Below, in pieces: positions 7,520-18,100 of a DNA stretch of 64,000 nt. The notes below the pieces were generated by a model, which was not told the origin of the DNA, made no database searches, and saw nothing but the letters and a program-made list of their open reading frames with translations. This DNA comes from Paraburkholderia sp. NMBU_R16 (lineage in GTDB: Bacteria > Pseudomonadota > Gammaproteobacteria > Burkholderiales > Burkholderiaceae): positions 26,576-90,575 of the forward strand of contig NZ_JAAAYE010000023.1 in assembly GCF_013282575.1 (NCBI RefSeq), given 5' to 3'. Made by a program: the position numbers and the translations under genes. Position 1 is the first letter of the stretch, and the number at the start of each line of letters is the position of its first letter.

Positions 7520-10054
7520 ATGAAAGAGAGGGGCTATACGACCGACGACGTCGTGAAGCGCGCCAGCGAGCCGGACCTTGAAGGCATGCCACCTGGCGTC
7601 GCACGGCCGCGCAGGCCCGCCCGAATGCTCCGCGCCGCTATCGTCGCGGTGTTGCTCGGCTTGGCGCTGCTCGCGCTGGCGGGCGTCGGCGGACGCGCGC
7701 TCTTGCGTGCGGGCCTGCCCTCGCTCGACGGTACGCGCCCGGCGCCCGCGCTCAGCCACGAGGCCACGATCGAGCGCGACGCGCTCGGCGTGCCGACGAT
7801 CAGCGCGGGCAGCTCCGCCGATCTCGCCTACGCCACCGGCTTCGCCCATGCGCAAGATCGCTTCTTTCAAATGGACCTGCTACGCCGCGTTGCGGCCGGC
7901 GAACTCGCCGCACTGATCGGGCCGGCCGCGGTGGAACTCGACCGCACTCACCGGTTACACCGGTTCCGCGCCCGTGCGCACGAGATTGCCACAGCGCTCG
8001 ACGCCAACTCGCGCGCGCTGCTCGAACGCTACGCGGCAGGCGTCAACGACGGGCTCGCATCGCTGCGGAGCCGGCCATTCGAGTACTGGCTGCTGAGCAG
8101 CCAGCCGCAATCGTGGCGTGCCGAAGACACGCTGCTGGTCGTCTACGCGATGTACTTCGATCTGCAGTACGGCGAACTCCGTCGCACGCTGGCCCGCGCG
8201 GCACTGAGCGAGCGGGTGTCGCCCGATCTGCTGCGATTTCTGCTGCCAACCTCGAGCCACTGGGACGCGCCGCTCGACTCGATGCCGGCGCCCGATGCCG
8301 CGTTGCCGACACCACCGCCCGCACCTGACTGGCTGCGTGCGGCGCCACTACGCACGGCTGCGCTCGATCCCGGTGCACCGGGCTTGGACTCCTCCATGAT
8401 CGGCAGCAACAGCTGGGCGATCGATCGGAACGCAAGCTTCGACGGCCGGGCGATCGTCGCCAACGATATGCATCTCGGCCTGTCGCTGCCGAATATCTGG
8501 TACCGCGTCGTGCTGCGCGCGCCCGACCGAAACGGCGTACTTCGTCAATTGACCGGCGTCAGCCTGCCCGGCACGCCGGGCATCGTCGCCGGCAGCAACG
8601 GCCGCATCGCATGGGGCTTCACGAACAGCTACGGCAACTTCATCGACGTCGTCGAACTCGACGTCGATCCGCACGACCCGCTGCGCTACCGGACACCGAC
8701 CGGCGATTGGGAGCGCGCGCGGGTATATCGCGAACGGATCGACGTGCGCGGCGCGCCGGCCGCCGAACTCGATGTCGCCGATACGCGCTGGGGGCCGATG
8801 TTGAAGGCAGATGGGCACAGCTACGCGATCCGCTGGGCCGCGCACGACGCGCGCGCGGTGAACCTCGGTCTCGGCCGGCTCGCCGATGCGGACGACGTGC
8901 CGACGGCGCTGGCTGCCGCCGCGGCGTGCGGAATCCCTACGCAGAACATCGTCGTGGCGGACGCTGCCGGGCATATCGGCTGGACGCTCGCCGGGCCGTT
9001 GCCGCGCCGGGCCGTTGCATCATCTGAATCCGCGCCATCCGCAGCGCCCTCTTTGCCGGATTTACCGGTGCGCGCGAATGCGTACCGCGGGTGGGACGGC
9101 TACCTCGATCCGAGCGACTATCCGCGCCGCATCGACCCGCATGCAGCGCGGCTATGGACCGCGAACAGCCGACAATTGAGCGGCGCCGCGCAATCGTTGA
9201 TCGGCGACGCAGGCAGCGACGTCGGTGCCCGCGCAACGCAAATCCGCAACGCGCTGTTTGCGCGCGAGCATTTCGCCGAGCGCGACCTGCTCGCTCTGCA
9301 GATCGACGATCGCGCGCTCTGGATCGAGCGATGGCGCCGCATCGCCCTCGACGCACTCGATGCGAACGCGCTCGCCGGCCACCCGCAGCGCGCCGAGTAT
9401 CGACGCCTGCTCGAGCAATGGAACGGCCGTGCCGATGCCGGCGCGGTGGGCTACACGCTGCTTCGCGCGCTCCATGCGGCGATGTACGACGCATGGTTCG
9501 GCCGCCTCGACGAGACGCTCGCCAAGCGCGATCCGAATTTTGGCTATCGGCTCGCGACCTCGCGCTCGCTCGCGGTCATGGAAGCGCTCGCGCAGCATCA
9601 TGCGTGGCTCCCGCCTGGCGTTGCCGACTGGCACACATTCGTGCTCGACCGGATCGATCGCAGTATCGAGGTCGTCACCCGCGACGGCACACGGCTTGCC
9701 GATGCGCGCTGGGGCGAGCGCAACCGCGCGGCGATTGGGCATCCGTTCGCGCGGATGATTCCCACGTGGCTGCCGATGCTGCGCGGCCTGCTGATGGCTC
9801 CGCGCGAGCCGCTGCCCGGCGACGCGAATATGCCGCGCGTGCAGGCGCCGTCGTTCGGCGCGTCGGAACGGTTCGTGATATCGCCCGGGCATGAGCGCGA
9901 TGCGCTCTTCGAGATGCCCGGCGGTCAATCGGGCAACCCGATGTCGCCGTACTTTCTCGCAGGCCACCGCGCATGGGTCCGCGGTGAAGCGGAGGCGTTG
10001 CTGCCCGGTCCGGCCGAGCATCGACTCGTGCTGACGACTACACAGACTCGATGA
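7520..10054 (+). CDS. Penicillin acylase family N-terminal nucleophile hydrolase
   Basis: 844 residues from the ATG at 7520, preferred over a GTG 24 bases upstream because AGAGGAA lies 9 bases before it. One N-terminal membrane or signal helix (~residues 35-58) would target it to the periplasm. The autoprocessing site is visible as IG|SNSWAI: the Ser at residue ~296 would become the N-terminal nucleophile of the beta chain. A small alpha subunit (TGFAHAQDRFFQMDLLRR near its start) precedes it. The family cleaves amide bonds of penicillin G, cephalosporins, acyl-homoserine lactones or aculeacin-like lipopeptides. The substrate here cannot be told; quorum-signal degradation is one option. Confidence 0.92.
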   Translation: MKERGYTTDDVVKRASEPDLEGMPPGVARPRRPARMLRAAIVAVLLGLALLALAGVGGRALLRAGLPSLDGTRPAPALSHEATIERDALGVPTISAGSSADLAYATGFAHAQDRFFQMDLLRRVAAGELAALIGPAAVELDRTHRLHRFRARAHEIATALDANSRALLERYAAGVNDGLASLRSRPFEYWLLSSQPQSWRAEDTLLVVYAMYFDLQYGELRRTLARAALSERVSPDLLRFLLPTSSHWDAPLDSMPAPDAALPTPPPAPDWLRAAPLRTAALDPGAPGLDSSMIGSNSWAIDRNASFDGRAIVANDMHLGLSLPNIWYRVVLRAPDRNGVLRQLTGVSLPGTPGIVAGSNGRIAWGFTNSYGNFIDVVELDVDPHDPLRYRTPTGDWERARVYRERIDVRGAPAAELDVADTRWGPMLKADGHSYAIRWAAHDARAVNLGLGRLADADDVPTALAAAAACGIPTQNIVVADAAGHIGWTLAGPLPRRAVASSESAPSAAPSLPDLPVRANAYRGWDGYLDPSDYPRRIDPHAARLWTANSRQLSGAAQSLIGDAGSDVGARATQIRNALFAREHFAERDLLALQIDDRALWIERWRRIALDALDANALAGHPQRAEYRRLLEQWNGRADAGAVGYTLLRALHAAMYDAWFGRLDETLAKRDPNFGYRLATSRSLAVMEALAQHHAWLPPGVADWHTFVLDRIDRSIEVVTRDGTRLADARWGERNRAAIGHPFARMIPTWLPMLRGLLMAPREPLPGDANMPRVQAPSFGASERFVISPGHERDALFEMPGGQSGNPMSPYFLAGHRAWVRGEAEALLPGPAEHRLVLTTTQTR

Positions 10055-10095
10055 CCGTTCGATTCGAAAGACGCAGCTGAAGCGCCCGGCAGGCG

Positions 10096-11031
10096 TCAGT
10101 GCGGCGGCGACAAGCGACGAAAGCGCTTCCACAACTTCTTCAGCGAATCGTGATCCGCCGCAACGCGCGACGCGAGATAGCCTCTCGCATACGCCACACC
10201 TGCCGCGGTCTGCTCGTGGTCCGATGCCAGTGCTTTGAGGAGGGCCTCTCCCACCGCCGCATCGTTGCGCCAGCCGAGGTCGTCCTGAAGCTTGCCGAGC
10301 GCCTCCAGGTAATGGCGCACCACCTCCTTCGGATACAGTGAACCAAAGAACTCCGTGGCATACCGCAGTTTCTTCGCGGCAATGCGCGCGCGGTGACGCC
10401 GCTGCGCATCGAGGTCCGGCAGGTGCCGGCCACGCTTGATCAGCTTTCGATGGCGCCTGCGCAGCGTCTCGCTGGCGAATGCCTCGATCGATCGATCGAG
10501 TGCGGCGAGCTGGTCGCCGTCCATTTCGTCGCGCCACCCCGCCTGATCGACCCAACGCGTCAATTCGGTGACGAGCTGCGTGTAGCGTGCGGAGTCGACT
10601 GCCGCCGCCGCAGCCGCGCGATTGAGCTTACCGATATCCGCGGCCGCTTGCCTCACCGCACCCGTGTCGGTATCGCCTGGGGCACCGGCGAACGCCATGC
10701 GCAGCGTCGAATTGAGCATGACGTCCCAGTCGCGAGCGGCACCGAGTTCCCCCGCGATCCATCGCAGTTCTTCCTGCAAGAAAGATGGCGTCGGAACCAC
10801 ACCCTCGAAAAGATCGAATGCGGAACGCAAACGCCGCAGGCCCACGCGCATTTGATGAACGCTCGAAGGATCGTGACCCGACACGACGCCCCGTTCGTTA
10901 CCGTGGACCTGTGCGAGGCAATTCTGGGCAACGCGCCGAAACGCGCCCTCGACCGTATCGTTTTTCTTGAGCTTGACAGGAAGCGCATGTACGGCCCGGC
11001 TCTGTTCCTTCACGCGAAGCTCCCGTTCCAT
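10096..11031 (-). CDS. CHAD domain protein
   Basis: 311 residues rich in Arg, Lys and His. The CHAD signature VHQMRVGLRRLRSAFDLF occurs at ~residues 59-76 and a second conserved block (RHRARIAAKKLRYATEFF) at ~215. The fold is an all-helical bundle with a basic groove that, in characterised members, binds inorganic polyphosphate. There is no membrane segment and no CYTH domain is fused. It is convergent with the acylase gene and divergent from the MFS gene, so it is probably monocistronic. Polyphosphate binding is family knowledge; nothing here shows the cellular role. Confidence 0.9.
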   Translation of the reverse strand: MERELRVKEQSRAVHALPVKLKKNDTVEGAFRRVAQNCLAQVHGNERGVVSGHDPSSVHQMRVGLRRLRSAFDLFEGVVPTPSFLQEELRWIAGELGAARDWDVMLNSTLRMAFAGAPGDTDTGAVRQAAADIGKLNRAAAAAAVDSARYTQLVTELTRWVDQAGWRDEMDGDQLAALDRSIEAFASETLRRRHRKLIKRGRHLPDLDAQRRHRARIAAKKLRYATEFFGSLYPKEVVRHYLEALGKLQDDLGWRNDAAVGEALLKALASDHEQTAAGVAYARGYLASRVAADHDSLKKLWKRFRRLSPPH

Positions 11032-11220
11032 GGCTTTCGCTCAGACCGCGCACCGGCGGCGGTGGTTAGCGATTCTTGCCGTTGCCGGTAGTTTAGTCCG
11101 GAAGCCATTGAGCCCGCGGGCGGCCAGCGCGGCGACTCCATGTACCGGCCGATTCGTTCGGGCCATCGAGCGGGCACGATAGATGCTCCACCGGGGTAAC
11201 GCCACAACCCCATCGTTTGA

Positions 11221-12480
11221 GTGAAGCCGACAATCCCACTACTCGCGGTCAGTTTCTTTGCAGCCGATGTCCAGGCGGGTGCCGGCCCGTTCCTCGGCAT
11301 TTATCTGCAGGAACACGGGTGGCGCCCCGATACGATCGGCTCCGTCTTGACGATGGGCGCGATCGTCGCGATGCTCGTCACGACACCCGCGGGTGCACTT
11401 GTCGATGCCATCTCCCATCGGCGTGCTCTCGTCGTGGGTGCCAGCGCCCTGACGATCGTCGCCGCGATCGTGATCTGGCTCTCGCGCGCGTATTGGCCGA
11501 TCGCGTCGGCGCAGATCGCGACCGCCGTTGCGGGTTCAGTCATGGGGCCAACGCTGACCGGCTTGACACTCGGGATGGTCGGCCGAAAGAACTTCGATCT
11601 GCAATACGGCCGCAACCAAGTAGCGAACCACGCCGGCAACATCGCGGCAGCCGTGTTCTCCGGTGTGGCCGGATGGCGCTTTGGTATTTCGTATGTGTTC
11701 GTGCTCAGTGCCGTCTTCGGCGTTGCGTGCATCGTATCGGCGCTTCTGATTCCCTCGCGCGCGGTCCATCGGCACTATGCACGCGGCCTCGCGCACGCCG
11801 ACGACAAAGATCGCTCGCAAGCGCGTGCGCAAAGCGTGCGCGTTCTGTTGCAGAACCGGCCGCTGCGGCTACTTGCCATCGCGCTGGCCGCATTCAGCCT
11901 AGGCAACTCCGCGATGCTGCCGCTATACAGTCTTGCCGTTGCGGCCGATCACCACAGCCTCGCAAGCCAGCTCACCGCGGCCAATCTCGTCATTTCGCAA
12001 GTGGTGATGTTGATCGCCGCTGTGTATGCGTATCGCGCCATCCGGCGCTGGGGATTCTGGTGGGTCATTCTAGCGACGCTCGTCACGCTGCCGGTCAGAG
12101 CACTGACCGCCGCATGGCTGACGACACCCTGGGGCATTGCGCCGGTCCAGATTCTGGATGGCGTGGGCTCCGGGCTGCAAAGCGTCGCGGTACCGGCGCT
12201 GGTCGTCCACTTGTTACACGGTAGCGGGCGGGTCAATCTGGGCCAGGGCGCGCTGTTCACCGTCGAGGCCGTCGGCGGCTGCCTGAGTCCGCTGCTGGGC
12301 GGATGGCTTGCCAGCCGCCTCGGTTTTCCGACGGCGTTCGTGATACTGGGAAGCCTCGCGGCCGTTTCGCTGATGGTGTGGGTCTTACCGGGGGCGACGA
12401 TCCGTCGAGCGTGCGACAGCCGCCGCGACGAACTCGAGCGAATCCCGGACATCGACGTCTCTGCGTTGTTTCAGCGATGA
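11221..12480 (+). CDS. MFS transporter
   Basis: 419 residues with about twelve hydrophobic helices in two halves and the short basic loop after helix 2 expected of the major facilitator superfamily. It starts at a GTG; no strong ribosome site is visible, so the start is moderately certain. N-terminus KPTIPLLAVSFFAADVQAGAG followed by FLGIYLQEHGW resembles proton-driven drug or metabolite exporters. It sits alone between the divergent CHAD gene and the convergent yceH, so context gives no substrate. Confidence 0.88.
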   Translation: MKPTIPLLAVSFFAADVQAGAGPFLGIYLQEHGWRPDTIGSVLTMGAIVAMLVTTPAGALVDAISHRRALVVGASALTIVAAIVIWLSRAYWPIASAQIATAVAGSVMGPTLTGLTLGMVGRKNFDLQYGRNQVANHAGNIAAAVFSGVAGWRFGISYVFVLSAVFGVACIVSALLIPSRAVHRHYARGLAHADDKDRSQARAQSVRVLLQNRPLRLLAIALAAFSLGNSAMLPLYSLAVAADHHSLASQLTAANLVISQVVMLIAAVYAYRAIRRWGFWWVILATLVTLPVRALTAAWLTTPWGIAPVQILDGVGSGLQSVAVPALVVHLLHGSGRVNLGQGALFTVEAVGGCLSPLLGGWLASRLGFPTAFVILGSLAAVSLMVWVLPGATIRRACDSRRDELERIPDIDVSALFQR

Positions 12481-12501
12481 GCAAGCCTCGGCGACGGGAA
12501 T

Positions 12502-13182
12502 TCAATCGTGTGCCGGGTCGTCGATCGGCATGCCCAACTCGGCTGCCATGCGCTCCACGAGTGCCCGCAGTTGGGTGACTTCGTTGGCCAGGCGCTTTTG
12601 TTCGGCTCTCAACGCCTCGAACTCGGAGGATGGGATCGAGGATTCGGTGAATTCGCGCGCGCCGGCCATTTCGTCGATGTTCACCTCGCCGCACAGCAGA
12701 TGCATCCAGCGGTTTCCGCGTTCGCCGGGGGCACAAGGCAGCTTGATGGCCAGCGCTGGCGTGCGTGCGGCGAGTTCGTCGAGGAACGCCTCGACCGAGG
12801 AGTTGTCCGCGAAACCGTGCAGACGTGCTGCGTTCAGTCGCAATTCGGCAGCCGTTTGCGGGCCGCGCAGGAGCAGAATGGTCAGCAGAGCGGCCGCTTG
12901 ACTTGGTATGCCGAGGACGCGATTCATGTTGTGTTCGTACCGCGTGACTCGGCTACTGCTCGCTTCCATGACGAGGCTCAAACGCTTTAGACCATCGATA
13001 GCGGTCTGGACTTCGGATTCGGTGACGTTCATGACGGGCGAACGCGCAGTCTTTTGGTTGCAGCCCGCCGTCAACGCGTTCAGCGACAGCGGGTAGGTGT
13101 CCGGGACGGTGTGCTGCTTTTCGACCAGGACGCCGAGGACACGGGCTTCTAGGGCAGTGAGGTCGCGCAGGGTTTGGGTCAT
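12502..13182 (-). CDS. yceH: YceH family (DUF480) protein
   Basis: 226 residues from MTQTLRDLTALEARVLGVLVEK, which is the usual N-terminus of the family; an ATG 24 bases further upstream is possible, and neither has a strong ribosome site. Two winged-helix-like halves are seen (VLGVLVEKQHTVPDTYPLSLN and AALLTILLLRGPQTAAELR), followed by a C-terminal coiled coil (residues ~190-220, EALRAEQKRLANEVTQLRALVE). The length matches E. coli YceH (~215). The function is not established. It is convergent with the MFS gene. Confidence 0.92.
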   Translation of the reverse strand: MTQTLRDLTALEARVLGVLVEKQHTVPDTYPLSLNALTAGCNQKTARSPVMNVTESEVQTAIDGLKRLSLVMEASSSRVTRYEHNMNRVLGIPSQAAALLTILLLRGPQTAAELRLNAARLHGFADNSSVEAFLDELAARTPALAIKLPCAPGERGNRWMHLLCGEVNIDEMAGAREFTESSIPSSEFEALRAEQKRLANEVTQLRALVERMAAELGMPIDDPAHD

Positions 13183-13353
13183 GGGACAGGTGCGGGTAGT
13201 AAACATGGACAGCGCCGGGACGCCATGCGTGCGCATGCTTCGCGACCGGCCCGAGGGACCCAATTGTAGATCGTTTGCCGAGGGCAGCTTTGCGAATGCG
13301 AGCGGTAGAATCTGCTCGAGAGCGATGCCTTCACCGACACTGGATTAGCCAAC

Positions 13354-14889
13354 ATGAGCCAGACAGACAGCAGGCAGGACGCGACGCGGGAAACGGAGGA
13401 GCAGTTCCGAATTCTGGTGCAAGGCGTCACGGACTACGCGATTTTCATGCTTTCGCCAGCGGGCGTCGTGACCAGCTGGAATGTCGGGGCGGAACGGATC
13501 AAAGGGTACAAGCAGTTGGAAATCGTTGGCGAGCATTTCTCGCGTTTTTACACCGACGAGGACAAGGCGGCCGGCGTGCCCGCGCAGATTCTGGCCACCG
13601 CGGCACGCGAAGGCCGCGCCGAACGCGAAGGATGGCGGGTTCGCAAAGACGGTAGCCGCTTTTGGGCGCACGTCGTGGTAGATGCCATCCGGGACGATGA
13701 CGGTTCTCTCGTCGGATTCGCAAAAGTGACGCGCGACATCACCGAGCGCAAGGAAGCGGCGCTGGCGCTCGAGAAAGCGAACGCCGCGCTGTTCCAGTCG
13801 CAGAAGATGGAGGCGATCGGGCGCTTGACGGGCGGCGTCGCGCACGATTTCAACAACCTGCTCGCGGTGCTTTCCAACGGTCTTGAAGTACTGGCGATCC
13901 AGTCGCGCACGCCGATCGACAGGAAGATGATCGAGGGGATGCGACGGGCGATCGACCGCGGCGCATCGCTCACTCAGCAGTTGCTTTCGTTCGCGCGGCA
14001 ACAGCCGCTGCAGGCGCAGTTGCACGAGTTGAACGCACTGATTCGCGATTTCGCGCCGATGCTTTCACGGGCTGGCAATCGCAACATTCGTCTGGAGTAT
14101 TCTCTTGACGCCCAGCCAGCCCTGGCAATTGTCGATGCAGCGCGTTTCGAGGCGGCGTTGCTCAATCTCGTCGTCAACGCGGTCGATGCCATGCCTGACG
14201 GCGGCACGATCACGATTCGCACGCAGATAGTCGAATCGGGCACGGGGGTGACCCCGGCACTGCCTGCCGGTCGCTACGTCCGCATCTCGGTCACAGACAC
14301 AGGGACAGGCATGGACAGCGATGTGCTGGCGCAAGCGTTCGAGCCGTTTTTTACAACGAAGCAGGCCGGCAAGGGGACGGGGCTCGGGCTCAGCCAGGTG
14401 TACGGCTTCATCGCGCAATCGGGCGGCGACGTCCAACTGTCGAGCGAATTGGGCAAGGGCACGCGAGTCGAACTCTATCTGCCGGCCGCGGAGCCGGCGG
14501 CACCGGTGAAGGTGCCCTCCGCACCGAAGGCCGAGACCGTTCTGCTGGTCGAGGATGAGCCCGACGTGTTGGGCTTGGCGTCGGAGCTGCTGGTGAGCAT
14601 CGGGTACGAGGTGGTGCCGGCGAGCAGCGCATCCGAGGCGGTGGAAATCCTCAGGGATCGCACAGACATCGGCGTTGTCGTCAGCGATATTTCGATGCCC
14701 CACGGCATTAGCGGGCTCGATCTTGCGCGTCAGGTCCGGTCGCAGTATCCGATGATCAGGATGGTGCTGACATCGGGGTACCTGCCCGCTCCGCTTCAGG
14801 ACGATAACGGCCAATTGAGCGACGTGACGTTCGTGCCGAAGCCCTATCGACTGGCCGATCTCGCGAAAGCGCTGCGAGCGAGGCAGTAA
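13354..14889 (+). CDS. PAS hybrid histidine kinase/response regulator
   Basis: 511 residues with no membrane helix. Order: PAS/PAC (~20-140, FRILVQGVTDYAIFML), HisKA with phospho-acceptor His in GGVAHDFNN (~163), HATPase_c with DTGTGMD and GTGLGLSQVYG boxes, then a C-terminal receiver domain (~390-511, VLLVEDEPDVLG) with phospho-acceptor Asp in SDISMP (~445). It is a cytoplasmic sensor whose output must pass to a separate regulator or phosphotransfer protein; none is adjacent. No cofactor-binding signature is evident in the PAS domain. Confidence 0.92.
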   Translation: MSQTDSRQDATRETEEQFRILVQGVTDYAIFMLSPAGVVTSWNVGAERIKGYKQLEIVGEHFSRFYTDEDKAAGVPAQILATAAREGRAEREGWRVRKDGSRFWAHVVVDAIRDDDGSLVGFAKVTRDITERKEAALALEKANAALFQSQKMEAIGRLTGGVAHDFNNLLAVLSNGLEVLAIQSRTPIDRKMIEGMRRAIDRGASLTQQLLSFARQQPLQAQLHELNALIRDFAPMLSRAGNRNIRLEYSLDAQPALAIVDAARFEAALLNLVVNAVDAMPDGGTITIRTQIVESGTGVTPALPAGRYVRISVTDTGTGMDSDVLAQAFEPFFTTKQAGKGTGLGLSQVYGFIAQSGGDVQLSSELGKGTRVELYLPAAEPAAPVKVPSAPKAETVLLVEDEPDVLGLASELLVSIGYEVVPASSASEAVEILRDRTDIGVVVSDISMPHGISGLDLARQVRSQYPMIRMVLTSGYLPAPLQDDNGQLSDVTFVPKPYRLADLAKALRARQ

Positions 14890-15026
14890 GGTCGGACAAC
14901 GCGCTTCGCGCGAGGGGCGAGGCCCGAACGCGCTGCGGGCTGCGTATGCCGCCGTCATTCACGCATGCTATATTCGCCGCGCATAACGATTGCACCGGCG
15001 ATATCCGATATCTCAGAAAGTGGCGC

Positions 15027-15041
15027 AGGCCCCTGGGGCCT
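15027..15041. promoter_or_regulatory. Inverted repeat in autotransporter leader
   Basis: AGGCCCC-T-GGGGCCT is a 7-bp perfect inverted repeat 77 bases before the autotransporter start codon. A second small inverted repeat (GATATC-C-GATATC) lies about 20 bases upstream of it. They could be protein operators or an mRNA hairpin in the leader; no T-tract follows. Confidence 0.3.
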
Positions 15042-15117
15042 TAAAACAATGACGCTTTGCAGTGCCACCACCCGCTCTATTCAAAACACGGTTGGCCTGC
15101 TTTCGGGAATAAAAATA

Positions 15118-18100
15118 ATGAACCGCATTTATCGACTCGTTTGGAACCCTGTCCGGCGCATGTTGCAAGTCGCGTCCGAACTCGCCGTTGCGTCGCGCGG
15201 CGGCGCGAGCAGCGTACGCGTTCGACGTCGTGGCTCGCGTCGCGCGACACGGCGGGCGATCCCCTCCATTGCCATGGCGGCGAGTTTTGTTGGTATGTCG
15301 CTTCCCGTGTCGGCCGTGACGTGTTCGGCGACCTCAACCACCGCATGTAGCGCGGCAGGCGGCTCAGGCGTGCCCGCACGCACCGGCAGCGGTGGCGCAG
15401 GCAATGGCGACGGCGGGGGAGCGAGCACCTTCAATTCGGGGACCGGCGCGACCGATGTACTGGTGGGCACCGGCGCCACCAACGGCTCGGGCGGCGCCGG
15501 TGCGGCGACGATGGACGGCTTGGGCGGCGCGGGTGGGGTCAGCGGCGGCGCGGTCAGTGGAGCGATCGCAATCAACGTTTCGGAATCCGGTAACGCGGGC
15601 TCGCCGGGCTCACTCGGGACCAACTTCGGGAGCGGCGGCGGGGGCGGCGCGGCAGACCTCTTCTTTACCGGCACGGATCTGACCGTCAATCCGGGCGCCA
15701 CGGTTACCGGCGGCGCGGGTGGCGCGGGCGGCGCCGGCGCGTCGGCGGTCGTCTCGAACGGCGGAGGCGGCGGCGGAGGTGGCGCAGGTGTCATTTCCAC
15801 GCTCGGCGCAGCGTCGATCACCAACAACGGCGCCATTGTCGGCGGCGCCGGAGGCGCAGGCGGTGGCGGCGGGGCGACAGGATTCGGCGGGGGCGGCGGA
15901 GGCGGCGGCGACGGCATGGTCGCGCTCGGGGGAGGCACTCTCTTCGTCAATACCGGGAACGTGACCGGGGGTATCGGGGGCAGCGCGGGCGTCGGCACAT
16001 CCGCGACGGGCAATGCTGCCGGCGATAGCGGCGCAGGGGTTCGATTAGTCGGCGCGAGCACCGTGCTAGAGAACGTCGGCACTATTGCGGGCGGCGCTAG
16101 CGGCGGCGCGGCGGCCGGTGCTGGCGTCGTGACATACGGCAGTGCGGTCATCGTCAACGCCGGCACCATTAGCGGCGGGACCACCGGCGGCTCGAACGCA
16201 TCGTCGATCGAGTTCGGCGGCACGGGCAATATCCTCCAACTCTTGACGGGCTCGGTACTGAATGGCGCCATCACGCTCGATGCCGGTGCGACCGCCAAGA
16301 TTAGCGCGCAAAACACCGGGCTGTCGCTCACACCATCGGTCGTGCTGACCGACGCCGCATCGGCGGTCACGTTCGACGCCAGGACGGCGCCGCTGACCGT
16401 TTCCGGCGTTGTCACGGGCGCGGGCAGCGTCGCCGTTTCCGGCGCGAACGTCCCCATCACCATGAGCGCCGCCAATAGCTATACGGGCAGCACCACGATT
16501 GCCAGCGGCGGCCAACTCGCGCTGAGCGGGGGCGGCAGCATCGCCGCATCGAGCGGCGTGGCCGACAACGGGCTGTTCGATATCTCCGGTACGACCAGCG
16601 GCGCGTCGATTGCGAGCCTGACGGGCTCGGGCGTCGTCACGCTCGGCGCTCGAACGTTGACGATCACGAATGGCACGGGCACGTTCAGCGGCGCGATCGG
16701 TGGCACGGGCGGCTTGACCGTCAGCGGCGGAGCCATGACGCTCACGGGCACCAACACGTACCGGGGCGCGACGACCATCGGCAGCGGCACGCTCGCGCTC
16801 TCGGGCTCGGGAGACATCTCCGCGTCCAGTGGCGTAGCCGACAACGGCACGCTGGACATCTCCGCGACGACGAACGGCGCGACGATCGCCACTGTCTCGG
16901 GAACAGGCACGGTGGCGCTCGGCAGCAAGACGCTCACCGTCACCAACGGTTCTGGCACTTTCGGCGGTTCGATCGCGGGCACGGGGGGCCTCACTTTGGA
17001 CGGCGGCGCCCTGACGCTGACATCGGCGAACGGATACACCGGGGCCACGACGATCAACGGCGGTACGCTCGCATTGACGGGTACTGGCACGCTGTCATCG
17101 GCAACGTCGGTGACGCTGGCGTCGGCGGCTGCCACGCTCGATCTGTCGGCCGCCGGCAGCCAGCAGATCGCCGCGTTGAGCGGCGCTGCGGGCTCGAACG
17201 TGGCGCTCGGCGCGAGCTCGCTGACCGTCGGCGACGCAACCGATCGGACTTTCAGCGGCGCTTTGTCCGGTACCGGAGCGTTCATCAAGCAGGGAACGGG
17301 CATGCTCACGCTCGACGGCGCAAGCAACGCCTTCTCCGGAACGACGACGGTGGCTGCCGGTACGCTGGAAGTAGGCGATGCCGCCAATCCGTCCGCGCTG
17401 CTGGGCGGCAACGTGCAAGTCGCGGCAAATGCCACATTGCGCGGCCATGGGACAGTTGCCGGCAACGTCGCGAACAGCGGTGTCGTGGCGCCGGGCGGCT
17501 CGATCGGAACATTGACCGTGGGCGGCGACTATGCGCAGGCGGCGAATGGGACGCTCTCCATCGAAGTGAGCCCCACTCAAGGCTCGCAATTGAGGGTGGG
17601 CGGTACAGCGACGCTGAACGGCGTCTTGCAGATCGTCTACGATCCCGGTACTTATACGGCCCGTCGCTATGCGCTGCTCACGGCCACGAATGGTGTGCAT
17701 GGCACTTTCTCGAACGTGACGAGCACGACGTCCGTCGGCGCCGACCTCGGCTCGCTGCAGCAGTCGCTTGCCTATGGCGCGAACGAAGTGGACCTTGCGT
17801 TGGCGGCGGCGGCGTCCAACACGCCGGGCGGAAGCGGGGCGATCGTCGTCGCGCCGCAAGATACGACGATCTACACGACCGAGGGCACGTCGGCGCTGGG
17901 CCGCGCGCAATCAGTCAACGAGGCGCTGCTCGGCCGCTTGGGCCGAAGCGCGGGCGCCGGCGGCGCAGCAGCGTCGACCAGCGGCAGCTGGATTTCGGCT
18001 ACGGGAACGAGCACGAACGTTTCGGGCACGAACGGCCGACCGGGATTCCTCGCGCGGGAGTATGGCTTTCTCGCTGGCTTGGACCGCCGAGAAGGGCCGT

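Noticed and set aside
9152..10555. A 467-codon open frame on the - strand
   Set aside because: Runs through the end of the acylase gene and the CHAD gene; Arg-rich shadow without domains.
15129..16475. A long Pro/Ala-rich frame on the - strand
   Set aside because: It is the complement of the Gly-rich autotransporter passenger; the Pro-rich look is a by-product of GGC/GCC repeats.
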